Source: Rhodospirillaceae bacterium UBA6219 (GTDB taxonomy: Bacteria; Pseudomonadota; Alphaproteobacteria; Rhodospirillales; Magnetospirillaceae). Taken from it: DNA of 14,580 bases. The stretch's first letter is position 1, and each line of letters opens with the position of its first letter. Location of the stretch: the NCBI GenBank assembly GCA_002435715.1, contig DISD01000102.1:7840-22419 (forward strand), written 5' to 3'. The notes beneath the pieces were generated by a model. That model saw only the letters and a program-made list of their open reading frames with translations. It was not told the origin of the DNA and did no database searches. A program made the translations under genes and the position numbers. Shown in pieces: positions 1 through 6,132 of the stretch.

Positions 1-336
1 TACGGCAAGAAGCGCCTGCGCGAGATCGACCGCCGTCTGCGCTTCCTGACCAAACGCATCGAGGCGGCACGCGTCGTCGACCCCACCGCCCAGACCAACA
101 AGGATCAGGTGTTCTTCGGCGCCACCATCACCTATGCCAATTCAAAGGACGAGGAAAAGACGGTGACCATCGTCGGCATCGACGAAGCCGATTTGGAAAA
201 GGGACGCATTTCCTGGATCGCCCCCATCGCCCGAGCACTGATGAAGGCTTATGAAGGCGACACCGTCCAACTGCGCATTCCCGGGGGAATCGAGACGCTG
301 GAGATCATCGAGATCGCCTATCTGGCGGTGGAATAG
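1..336 (+). CDS. greB: Transcription elongation factor GreB, 3' part (5' end outside window)
   Basis: GreB rescues backtracked RNA polymerase by inserting a coiled coil into the secondary channel and stimulating cleavage of the nascent RNA. The frame is open from base 1 and ends at TAG 334-336, giving 111 residues. The first ~30 residues are the charged end of the N-terminal coiled coil (YGKKRLREIDRRLRFLTKRI). The C-terminal FKBP-like Gre domain follows, with VFFGATITY, VGIDEAD, GRISWIAPIARAL and EGDTVQLRIPGG. The FFGA and GRISW signatures and the VGIDEAD segment favour GreB over GreA. The conserved acidic pair at the coiled-coil tip should lie upstream of the window and cannot be checked. 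No partner gene is visible; the next gene is convergent. The last base of the stop codon lies inside a hairpin at 336-358. Confidence 0.9.
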   Translation, partial: YGKKRLREIDRRLRFLTKRIEAARVVDPTAQTNKDQVFFGATITYANSKDEEKTVTIVGIDEADLEKGRISWIAPIARALMKAYEGDTVQLRIPGGIETLEIIEIAYLAVE

Positions 337-358
337 AAGCATAGAATCTTTATGCTTC
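336..358. terminator. Inverted repeat at the greB stop codon (candidate bidirectional terminator)
   Basis: GAAGCATA (336-343) and TATGCTTC (351-358) form a perfect 8-bp stem with a 7-nt loop. The stem begins on the last base of the greB stop codon. Read on the minus strand it is followed by TATT, a very weak T tract; on the plus strand no T tract follows. A function in ending both convergent transcripts is inferred from position and symmetry. Confidence 0.5.
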
Positions 359-372
359 GCGTGGGTACACGC
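359..372. terminator. Second small hairpin at the end of the minus-strand binding-protein gene
   Basis: GCGTG (359-363) and CACGC (368-372) form a 5-bp stem with a GGTA loop. It touches the stop codon of the minus-strand gene (372-374) and lies next to the 336-358 repeat. The two together occupy the whole 35-nt convergent gap. It is short and lacks a T tract, so it is an auxiliary element at best. Confidence 0.3.
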
Positions 373-1136
373 TAGTTAGCGCCCTTCTCGGCGCCAAAGC
401 GATCCTTGATGTCCTTGACCAACTGGGCATTGTCCTTCATCCAGCCGTCGAATTCGGCGATGACGTCGGGATGCTTGACCGACGACATGTAATAGAAGTC
501 GCGCGAATGCGGCAGCATGGGATTGAACACCAAGGCGCCGGGCATGTTGAGGATCGAGTTCAGCACGTGGTGGGCCACCGCCACGTTGACATAAGCGCCC
601 TCCACATGGCCGACCACGGTCTGGCGCAGCAGCAATTCCATGCGCGGGTTTTCCTTCAGCGCCACCTTGCCGCTTTTCACCCGGTCCTGCCAGGCATAGG
701 GGGTAAAACCGGACACCGTGCCCAGGGTGGCGAATTGTTCGACCGGCTTGGCCACCGAACCGGGGCGCACCAGAACACCGTCGATATAGGACACCATGGG
801 CTTGGAATAAACCACCTTCAACCCGGCCTTGGCCTCGGAGCCCCAATTGGGGTTGTCGGGCATCTTCAGGTCGATGCCGCCGCTGGCCAGTTCGGCGAAC
901 AGACGTTTGATGGGCAACGGGCGGTACGTCACCTTGTAGCCCTTGGCGCGGGCGAAGGCGTCGACGATTTCACGCATGGCCCCCACATATTCGCCGTCGC
1001 GCACCGCATAAAGCGGATAATATTCAAGGTCTTCGACGCCAAGAACCAGCTCGCGCTGGGCAGCCTGTGCCGGGGCCTGGACCTGGCAGACCAAACCCGC
1101 CATCATCGCCAATGCCAGCAACAGCCGCCGTTTCAT
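372..1136 (-). CDS. Periplasmic solute-binding protein, SBP_bac_3 family (orphan)
   Basis: This is a 254-residue secreted protein. The start at 1136 (MKRRLLLALA) is chosen over the in-frame ATG at 1160 because AAGGAG sits 7 nt upstream of it and a Sec signal peptide then begins at once: KRR, a hydrophobic core, and probable cleavage after AQA near residue 25. The mature part has the two-lobe pattern of family 3 binding proteins: LVLGVED at the first strand, YVGAMREIVDAFARAKG in helix 1, a 'GGIDLKMPDNPNW' segment, and a late 'VEGAYVNVAVAHHVL' stretch. Proteins of this kind bind amino acids or similar small solutes for ABC importers, or act as receptors. No permease or ATPase gene is adjacent, so the ligand and partner are unknown. 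It is the last gene of the minus-strand block, 74 nt after the phosphatase gene. Confidence 0.75.
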   Translation of the reverse strand: MKRRLLLALAMMAGLVCQVQAPAQAAQRELVLGVEDLEYYPLYAVRDGEYVGAMREIVDAFARAKGYKVTYRPLPIKRLFAELASGGIDLKMPDNPNWGSEAKAGLKVVYSKPMVSYIDGVLVRPGSVAKPVEQFATLGTVSGFTPYAWQDRVKSGKVALKENPRMELLLRQTVVGHVEGAYVNVAVAHHVLNSILNMPGALVFNPMLPHSRDFYYMSSVKHPDVIAEFDGWMKDNAQLVKDIKDRFGAEKGAN

Positions 1137-1210
1137 CGCCTCACTCCTTGAATTGCGCACACGGTTTCAATGAACACCAAGCGCGCCCCGGCCACAAGCC
1201 CCCAAAGGGA

Positions 1211-1792
1211 CTAAACGCTTTCGTGGCGTTCGACGTGTCCGTCACGCAGCAGGTAGAACGCATCTTGCGGAGAATCCTGGGCCAAGGCGAAATCCGGGTC
1301 CCAACCGGCATAAAGACCGCGCAGGATCTTGCCGGCGATGCCGTGACTGACCGCCAGAACGTGTTCGTCGGCGCCCAGGGAATTCAGCCAAGCGGTCAGC
1401 CGCTCCACCATATGCGGGTGCGTTTCGCCGCCTGGACAGTTGAAGAACCAGGAACTGCGTCCCGAGCCGCCCAGATGGCCGTCGGGAAATTCGGTCTTCA
1501 AACGGCCGGAATATTCGCCGGTGGACACTTCCTTGATCCGCGCGTCGCGTTCCACCTGGGCGAAGTCCAGATCGGCAATTTCGCACAAGATGGCACTGGT
1601 CTGCATGCAGCGCGACAAAGGCGACGACACCAGTCGCCATTTGGCGCCCCCCAGCAACGGCTTGACCGAACGGCCATAAGCGCGGGCCTGGTCGATCCCC
1701 TTCAGCGTCAAAGGGGAATCGCCATGGCCCTGAATGCGCTTTTGGCGGTTCCAATGGGTCTCGCCGTGACGGAACAAGATGATGGTGGCCAT
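1211..1792 (-). CDS. Histidine phosphatase superfamily protein (phosphoglycerate-mutase-like fold)
   Basis: This 193-residue protein belongs to branch 1 of the histidine phosphatases, which transfer phosphate through a phosphohistidine. The signature RHGET is at residues 8-12 (H9 nucleophile). R61 lies in SSPLSR, the likely acid/base E88 in KEVSTGEYSGR, and the second catalytic His in SHG (H150). All four core residues are therefore present and the enzyme should be active. Substrates in this family range from 3-phosphoglycerate to alpha-ribazole phosphate, sugar phosphates and phosphoproteins, and the sequence does not decide between them. The ATG follows the pheT stop by 1 nt (TGA-G-ATG), with GAGG 5 nt before it inside the end of pheT. 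It is probably co-transcribed and translationally coupled with pheST. Confidence 0.88.
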   Translation of the reverse strand: MATIILFRHGETHWNRQKRIQGHGDSPLTLKGIDQARAYGRSVKPLLGGAKWRLVSSPLSRCMQTSAILCEIADLDFAQVERDARIKEVSTGEYSGRLKTEFPDGHLGGSGRSSWFFNCPGGETHPHMVERLTAWLNSLGADEHVLAVSHGIAGKILRGLYAGWDPDFALAQDSPQDAFYLLRDGHVERHESV

Positions 1793-1793
1793 C

Positions 1794-4193
1794 TCAGCCT
1801 CGCAGCACGCCCCCGGTGGCCTTGACCACCGCTTCGACGATCTTCTTGCCCACCGCCTCGATTTCCTCGTCGGTCAGGGTCTTGTCGAAGGGTTGCAGGG
1901 TCACCGAGATGGCCAGGGACTTCTTGCCTTCCCCGACATTGGGACCTTCGTACAGGTCGAAGACGGAAACGTCGGTGACCAGGGCCTTGTCGGCGTTCTT
2001 GGCCGCCCGCAGAACCGCATCGGCGGAAACCTGCGCATCCAGCACGAAAGCGAAGTCACGTTCCAACGGCTGGAAGGCCGACAGCTTGACCAGCGGCTTG
2101 GCCTTGGTCGCCTTGGCCTTTTGCGGCGGCAGGGCTTCCAGGAACAATTCGAAGGCGACCATCGGCCCCTTGACGTCCAAGGCATTCAGCACCGCCGGAT
2201 GCAATTCGCCGAAATACGCCACCGGCTTGTTGCCCAGCTTCAAGACGCCGGAACGGCCCGGGTGATACCAGCCCGGCGCGTCGGTGACGGTCTGGAACGA
2301 ATCGGCGTTGGCACCGGCCGCAATGATGGCGGCCAGCAGATCGGCCTTGGCGTCGAAAACGTCCACCGGACGGGTCTGTTCGTTCCAGTGGCGCGGCAAA
2401 GCCCGGCCCGAACGGATGCCGGCAGCGACGGCGCGCTGCTGGCCCGGTTCGGGACCGTCGAACTGGGCGCCGATCTCGAACAGGCAGACATCCTTGAAAC
2501 CACGGTCGGCATTACGGCCGGCAGCGGCGATCAGATTGGGCAACACGCTGGGACGCATGCAGTCCAGATCGGCCGAGATGGGGTTGGCCAGATGCATTTC
2601 CGCCGCGCCGCCGCCGAACAGCTTGGCTTGGGCGGATGGCAGGAACGACCAGGTGACGGTTTCCACCAGACCACGGCTGGCCAGCTGACGCCGCACCCAG
2701 GCGGCGCGGCGCTGGCCGGGGGTCAGCACCGGCTTGGACATGGTGGGACGCGGCAAGGGCGTCGCCGGCAACAGGTCGTAACCGTTGACGCGGATGACTT
2801 CTTCCACCAGATCGTGCTCGGCGGTGATATCGCCGCGCCAGGACGGCGGCACCACCAGCAGGCCGTCGCCATGTTCGGAAACGGTGCAGCCCAGGCCGGT
2901 CAGGATCTCCACCTGACGCTGGGTTTCCACCGCCACGCCGCCCAGGGCTTCCACCCGTTCGGGACGCAGCGCGATGGATTGACGCCAATCGGGTTCGGCC
3001 CCGGCGATCACCAGATCGGACGCTTCGCCACCGCACAATTCCAAGATCATGGCGCTGGCCAGTTCGGCGCCGTCGACCAGGAAGGCCGGATCGACACCGC
3101 GTTCGAAACGGAAGCGGGCGTCGGACAGGATTTCCAGCTTGCGGCCGGTGGTGGCGGTGCGGATGGGATCGAACAACGCCACTTCCAGGAACACTTCGGT
3201 GGTGTCCTCGGTGCAGCCGGAATGTTCGCCCCCCATGACGCCCCCCAGACCTTCCGGCCCGGCCGCGTCGGCGATCACCGTCATTTCCGGTGACAGCGCA
3301 TATTCCTTGCCGTTCAGCGCCAGCAGGGTCTCGCCCGGCTGGGCCAGACGGGCGGTAATGGTGCCGCCCTTGACCTTTCCAGCGTCGAAGACGTGCAGCG
3401 GACGGCCCAGATCGAAGGTGAAGTAATTGGTGATGTCCACCAGCGCCGAAATGGGACGCAGGCCGATGGCGGTCAGCCGATCCTTCAACCAGGCTGGGCT
3501 TTCGCCGTTCTTCACCCCCTTGAAGTGACGACCGACGAACATGGAACAGGCGGATTGGGAGTCTTCGGGGAAATCCAGGCTGACGCTGATCGGGCTGGCA
3601 TGGCTGCCCTTGACCGGGCTCACCACCAGCGGCTTCAAGGTCCCCAGGCCAGAGGCCGCCAGATCGCGGGCGACGCCGCGCACGCCCAGGCAATCGGCGC
3701 GGTTCGGAGTGATGGAAATCTCGATCAGCGGATCGAAGCTCATCACCTCCACCAGCTTGGCGCCGACCTGCGAATCGGCTTCCAGTTCGGCGATGCCGTC
3801 ATGGTCTTCGCCCAGCTTCAACTCGCGCCAGGAACACATCATGCCCTGGCTTTCCACGCCACGCACATTGCCCTTCTTCAGCTTGTCGCCGGTGACGGGA
3901 ATGAAGCAGCCGGGTTGGGCCAGGATCACCTTGATGCCGGCCCGTGCATTGGGGGCACCGCACACCACCTGGATGATGCCGGAACCGGTGTCCACCTTGC
4001 ACACCCGCAGGCGGTCGGCGTTGGGATGCTGTTCGGCCTCGACGATCTGGGCGATGGTGAAGCCGCCCAGATCCTTGGCCGGATCGACGATTTCTTCCAC
4101 TTCCAGACCCAACATGGTCAGGCGGGCATCGATTTCGGCCAGGGACGCTTCGGTCTCCAGATGGGCCTTCAGCCACGACAGGGTGAATTTCAT
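1794..4193 (-). CDS. pheT: Phenylalanine-tRNA ligase beta subunit
   Basis: This is the beta subunit of the (alpha-beta)2 PheRS, which charges tRNA-Phe in the cytoplasm. It has 799 residues, the usual length. It opens with MKFTLSWLKAHLE. An OB-fold tRNA-binding (EMAP-like) domain covers about 40-150 (IVEAEQHPNADRLRVC, VCGAPNA). The B3/B4 editing domain, which hydrolyses Tyr-tRNA-Phe, lies around 210-380 and the B5 domain around 400-475 (LVEEVIRVNGYD follows). A catalytic-like core comes next, and the FDX-ACB anticodon-binding domain fills the last ~95 residues (FQPLERDFAFVLD onward). The start is set by GGAGGG 8 nt upstream and by a 4-nt ATGA overlap with pheS, so equal expression of the two subunits is likely. 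The downstream phosphatase starts 1 nt after the stop. Confidence 0.98.
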   Translation of the reverse strand: MKFTLSWLKAHLETEASLAEIDARLTMLGLEVEEIVDPAKDLGGFTIAQIVEAEQHPNADRLRVCKVDTGSGIIQVVCGAPNARAGIKVILAQPGCFIPVTGDKLKKGNVRGVESQGMMCSWRELKLGEDHDGIAELEADSQVGAKLVEVMSFDPLIEISITPNRADCLGVRGVARDLAASGLGTLKPLVVSPVKGSHASPISVSLDFPEDSQSACSMFVGRHFKGVKNGESPAWLKDRLTAIGLRPISALVDITNYFTFDLGRPLHVFDAGKVKGGTITARLAQPGETLLALNGKEYALSPEMTVIADAAGPEGLGGVMGGEHSGCTEDTTEVFLEVALFDPIRTATTGRKLEILSDARFRFERGVDPAFLVDGAELASAMILELCGGEASDLVIAGAEPDWRQSIALRPERVEALGGVAVETQRQVEILTGLGCTVSEHGDGLLVVPPSWRGDITAEHDLVEEVIRVNGYDLLPATPLPRPTMSKPVLTPGQRRAAWVRRQLASRGLVETVTWSFLPSAQAKLFGGGAAEMHLANPISADLDCMRPSVLPNLIAAAGRNADRGFKDVCLFEIGAQFDGPEPGQQRAVAAGIRSGRALPRHWNEQTRPVDVFDAKADLLAAIIAAGANADSFQTVTDAPGWYHPGRSGVLKLGNKPVAYFGELHPAVLNALDVKGPMVAFELFLEALPPQKAKATKAKPLVKLSAFQPLERDFAFVLDAQVSADAVLRAAKNADKALVTDVSVFDLYEGPNVGEGKKSLAISVTLQPFDKTLTDEEIEAVGKKIVEAVVKATGGVLRG

Positions 4194-5269
4194 CGGGTCA
4201 GCCCTCCGGACAGGGTCGGCACGTCAAGGGGCACGAAGCCGTAATGCTTCAGCCACCTGAGATCGGAATCGAAGAAGGTACGCAGATCGGGGATACCGTA
4301 TTTCAGCATGGCCATGCGCTCGATGCCCATGCCGAAGGCGAAGCCCTGATACTCGTCGGGATCGATGCCGCAGGCCTTCAGCACATTGGGGTGCACCATG
4401 CCCGAGCCACCGATTTCCAGCCAGCTGGCGCCCTTGCCGATGCGCAATTCGCCGCCTTCGCGCGAACAGCCGATATCCACCTCGGCCGAGGGTTCGGTGA
4501 AGGGGAAGAAGCTGGGACGGAAGCGCACGGGGACTTCGTCCACCTCGAAGAAGGTGGTGACGAATTCCAACAGACAGCCCTTCAGATGGCCCATATTGGT
4601 GGTCTTGTCGATCACCAGACCTTCGAGCTGATGGAACATGGGCGTATGCGTCATGTCCGAATCGCAGCGATAGGTGCGGCCCGGGGCGATGATGCGGATG
4701 GGGGGCTGCTTGCTCAGCATGGTGCGGATCTGCACCGGGCTGGTATGGGTGCGCAGCAGATGGCGCGAGCCGTCTTCGCGTTCGCCGAAATAGAAGGTGT
4801 CGTGCATCTGCCGGGCCGGGTGTTCGGCCGGGATGTTGAGCGCGGTGAAATTGTGGAAGTCGTCCTCGATATCGGGACCTTCGGCCACGTCAAAGCCCAT
4901 CTGGGCGAAGATGGCGGCCATTTCTTCCATCACCTGGGAAATGGGGTGGACACGGCCGGAAACCGTGTCGGGACGCACCGGTAAGGTGACGTCGACGCGT
5001 TCACGGGCCAGACGGTCGTCCAGGGCCTTGGCTTCCAGTTGGGCCTTGGCCTCGGCGATGGCCTGGGCCACCTGATCCTTGGCTTCGTTCATGGCCGCAC
5101 CGGCGGCCTTGCGGGACTCGGGGTCCATCTTGCCCAACGACGCCATCAAGCCGGAAATGCTGCCCTTCTTGCCCAAGGCGGCGACACGCGCGGCCTCCAA
5201 GGCGTCCAGGGTTCCGGCGGCGGCGACCGAGGCCAAGGCCTCGTCACGGATCTTCTTCAACTCGTCCAT
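4190..5269 (-). CDS. pheS: Phenylalanine-tRNA ligase alpha subunit
   Basis: This is the catalytic alpha subunit of PheRS, a class II synthetase, with 359 residues. The start at 5269 (MDELKKIRDEAL) is preferred over an in-frame start at 5323, which would read through the terminator region and add 18 residues foreign to the family. A GGGGA 6 nt upstream is a modest ribosome site. Residues 1-90 are the coiled-coil arm that grips tRNA. Motif 1 begins near HPI (108). Motif 2 is GRTYRCDSDMTHTPMFHQLE (197-216), and the Phe-pocket segment FRPSFFPFTEPSAEVD is at 250-265. Motif 3 is GFAFGMGIERMAMLKYG (309-325). The stop overlaps the pheT start (ATGA). An intrinsic terminator lies 38 nt upstream of the start, so expression probably depends on read-through from rplT or on an unseen promoter. 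Confidence 0.97.
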   Translation of the reverse strand: MDELKKIRDEALASVAAAGTLDALEAARVAALGKKGSISGLMASLGKMDPESRKAAGAAMNEAKDQVAQAIAEAKAQLEAKALDDRLARERVDVTLPVRPDTVSGRVHPISQVMEEMAAIFAQMGFDVAEGPDIEDDFHNFTALNIPAEHPARQMHDTFYFGEREDGSRHLLRTHTSPVQIRTMLSKQPPIRIIAPGRTYRCDSDMTHTPMFHQLEGLVIDKTTNMGHLKGCLLEFVTTFFEVDEVPVRFRPSFFPFTEPSAEVDIGCSREGGELRIGKGASWLEIGGSGMVHPNVLKACGIDPDEYQGFAFGMGIERMAMLKYGIPDLRTFFDSDLRWLKHYGFVPLDVPTLSGGLTR

Positions 5270-5306
5270 GTTCCATCCCCAGGTGGAAAGAGTAAGGGCA
5301 GGACGC

Positions 5307-5337
5307 AAAAGGGGGCCGCCCACTGGGCAGCCCCCTT
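5307..5337 (-). terminator. Intrinsic terminator or attenuator between rplT and pheS
   Basis: Read on the minus strand, AAGGGGGC (5337-5330) pairs perfectly with GCCCCCTT (5316-5309). Inside, after one U-G pair, GCCC pairs with GGGC around a 3-nt loop. TTTT runs through 5310-5307 at the 3' side. This is a textbook GC-rich stem with a short U tract, placed 31 nt after the rplT stop codon and 38 nt before pheS. It would end or reduce transcription between the ribosomal-protein genes and pheST. I see no Phe-rich leader peptide like that of enterobacterial pheM. Confidence 0.8.
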
Positions 5338-5347
5338 AAGCAAACTA

Positions 5348-5364
5348 GACTGCCAAGCGCAGTC
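5348..5364 (-). promoter_or_regulatory. Upstream hairpin that competes with the pheS terminator (possible attenuation segment)
   Basis: On the minus strand GACTGC (5364-5359) and GCAGTC (5353-5348) form a 6-bp hairpin with a 5-nt loop, starting 3 nt after the rplT stop codon. Its 3' arm, extended to GGCAGTC (5354-5348), can instead pair over 7 bp (one U-G) with GGCTGCC (5332-5326) in the 5' half of the terminator. The two pairings exclude each other and the second breaks the terminator. The pairing is read from sequence; a regulatory role is inferred. Confidence 0.4.
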
Positions 5365-5367
5365 GCC

Positions 5368-5724
5368 TTAGCCCAGGGCCGCCTCGGCCTTTTGCACCAG
5401 CGACTTGAAGGCATCGGGTTCGCGCGCGGCGATGTCGGCCAGCACCTTGCGGTCCAGCACGATACCGGCCTTCTTCAGGCCGTTCATGAAGCGCGAATAG
5501 GGCATGCCGTACTGACGGGTGCCGGCGTTGATACGCTGGATCCACAGAGCACGGAAGTTACGCTTCTTGGCGCGACGGTCGCGATAGGCGTAACGCAGCG
5601 CCTTTTCGACCTTTTCGATCGCAACACGGAAGCAGGTGGAAGCACGGCCGCGATAGCCCTTGGCCAGCTTCATGATCTTCTTGTGACGGGCGTGAGTGGT
5701 CACGCCCCGCTTGACGCGCGCCAT
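5368..5724 (-). CDS. rplT: 50S ribosomal protein L20
   Basis: L20 is an early-assembly 23S rRNA-binding protein of the large subunit and, in several bacteria, the autogenous repressor of its own operon. It has 118 residues, the family norm. The basic N-terminal tail MARVKRGVTTHARHKKIMKL leads into AKGYRGRASTCFRVA, then a long basic helix (YAYRDRRAKKRNFRALWIQR) and the globular C-terminal domain (INAGTRQYGMPYSRFM, LDRKVLADIAAREPDAF). It overlaps rpmI by one base (TAATG), and its ribosome site GGAG lies inside the end of rpmI, so translation is coupled. A hairpin and then a strong terminator follow, before pheS. Confidence 0.98.
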   Translation of the reverse strand: MARVKRGVTTHARHKKIMKLAKGYRGRASTCFRVAIEKVEKALRYAYRDRRAKKRNFRALWIQRINAGTRQYGMPYSRFMNGLKKAGIVLDRKVLADIAAREPDAFKSLVQKAEAALG

Positions 5725-5930
5725 TACTTAGCTCCGTTCGGCAGGTAAAACTTCTTGACGTTTTCGCCATCGGCCTTGAACAGGACGAAGGTGCCGCGGG
5801 ACTGGCGCTTCATGTCGTTCGGCTTGGCCGACAGACAGTGGCGCTTGTTGGCGGCGCCGGCCTTGACCTTGCCGGTACCGGTGAGCTTGAACCGCTTCTT
5901 GGCGGCGCTCTTGGTCTTCATCTTGGGCAT
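5724..5930 (-). CDS. rpmI: 50S ribosomal protein L35
   Basis: L35 is a small basic protein of the large ribosomal subunit, here 68 residues. The start at 5930 (MPKMKTKSAAKKRFK) is chosen because AAGGA lies 7 nt upstream and the alphaproteobacterial family begins MPKMKTKS. The in-frame ATG at 5981 would add 17 unrelated residues. Conserved features are KTKSAAKKRFKLTGTGKVK near the N-terminus and the internal 'NKRHCLSAKPNDMKRQ' segment. The stop codon shares a base with the rplT start. A hairpin with the Shine-Dalgarno sequence in its loop directly precedes the start codon, and a sigma-70-like promoter lies about 90 nt upstream. infC, often the first gene of this operon, is not here. Confidence 0.97.
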   Translation of the reverse strand: MPKMKTKSAAKKRFKLTGTGKVKAGAANKRHCLSAKPNDMKRQSRGTFVLFKADGENVKKFYLPNGAK

Positions 5931-5950
5931 TTTCGCTTCCTTCGCGAAAA
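5930..5950 (-). promoter_or_regulatory. Hairpin presenting the rpmI Shine-Dalgarno sequence in its loop
   Basis: On the minus strand TTTTCGC (5950-5944) pairs perfectly with GCGAAAA (5936-5930). The last A of the second arm is the first base of the rpmI start codon. The 7-nt loop GAAGGAA contains the ribosome-binding AAGGA. The structure could modulate initiation of rpmI and, through coupling, of rplT. Whether L20 or anything else binds it cannot be read from the sequence. Confidence 0.45.
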
Positions 5951-6016
5951 GGGTTACGTGCATGTACAAGCGGCGGGGCATGCCCTACCAGGCCCACGCG
6001 CGCTTGAAGGAGGAAG

Positions 6017-6045
6017 CTTATAAACGCCACGCAAACGAAAAGCAA
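6017..6045 (-). promoter_or_regulatory. Sigma-70-type promoter for rpmI-rplT(-pheST)
   Basis: On the minus strand TTGCTT (6045-6040) serves as -35 and TATAAG (6022-6017) as -10, with exactly 17 nt between them. Transcription would begin near 6010 and give a leader of about 80 nt before rpmI. It is the only well-spaced, AT-rich hexamer pair I found in the 202-nt divergent gap. Confidence 0.55.
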
Positions 6046-6132
6046 GTCTGGCGGCACATCTCGTCACTGGCGGCCGGGGCACCACCCGTGCCATATTTTC
6101 CGCACAGAGTAAGCACAGCCTGAACGGGGACC

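Noticed and set aside
1080..1095. Cys17 in the signal peptide of the binding protein as a lipoprotein site
   Set aside because: The residues before it (GLV-C) do not fit a lipobox, and a good signal-peptidase-I site (AQA) follows.
1779..3293. 504-codon open frame on the plus strand opposite pheT
   Set aside because: Antisense shadow of a clearly recognised pheT; no domain pattern.
5270..5367. Search for a Phe-rich leader peptide (pheM-like) before pheS
   Set aside because: Fewer than 30 nt separate the rplT stop from the terminator, with no start codon followed by Phe codons.
5976..5985. GGGCATGCCC palindrome in the rpmI leader, possible operator
   Set aside because: A single 10-bp palindrome in GC-rich DNA with no second copy and no matching regulator; likely chance.
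6006..6014. Strong Shine-Dalgarno-like AAGGAGGAA on the plus strand in the divergent gap
   Set aside because: No start codon follows at a useful distance; the bases are the complement of the -10 / start region of the minus-strand rpmI promoter.
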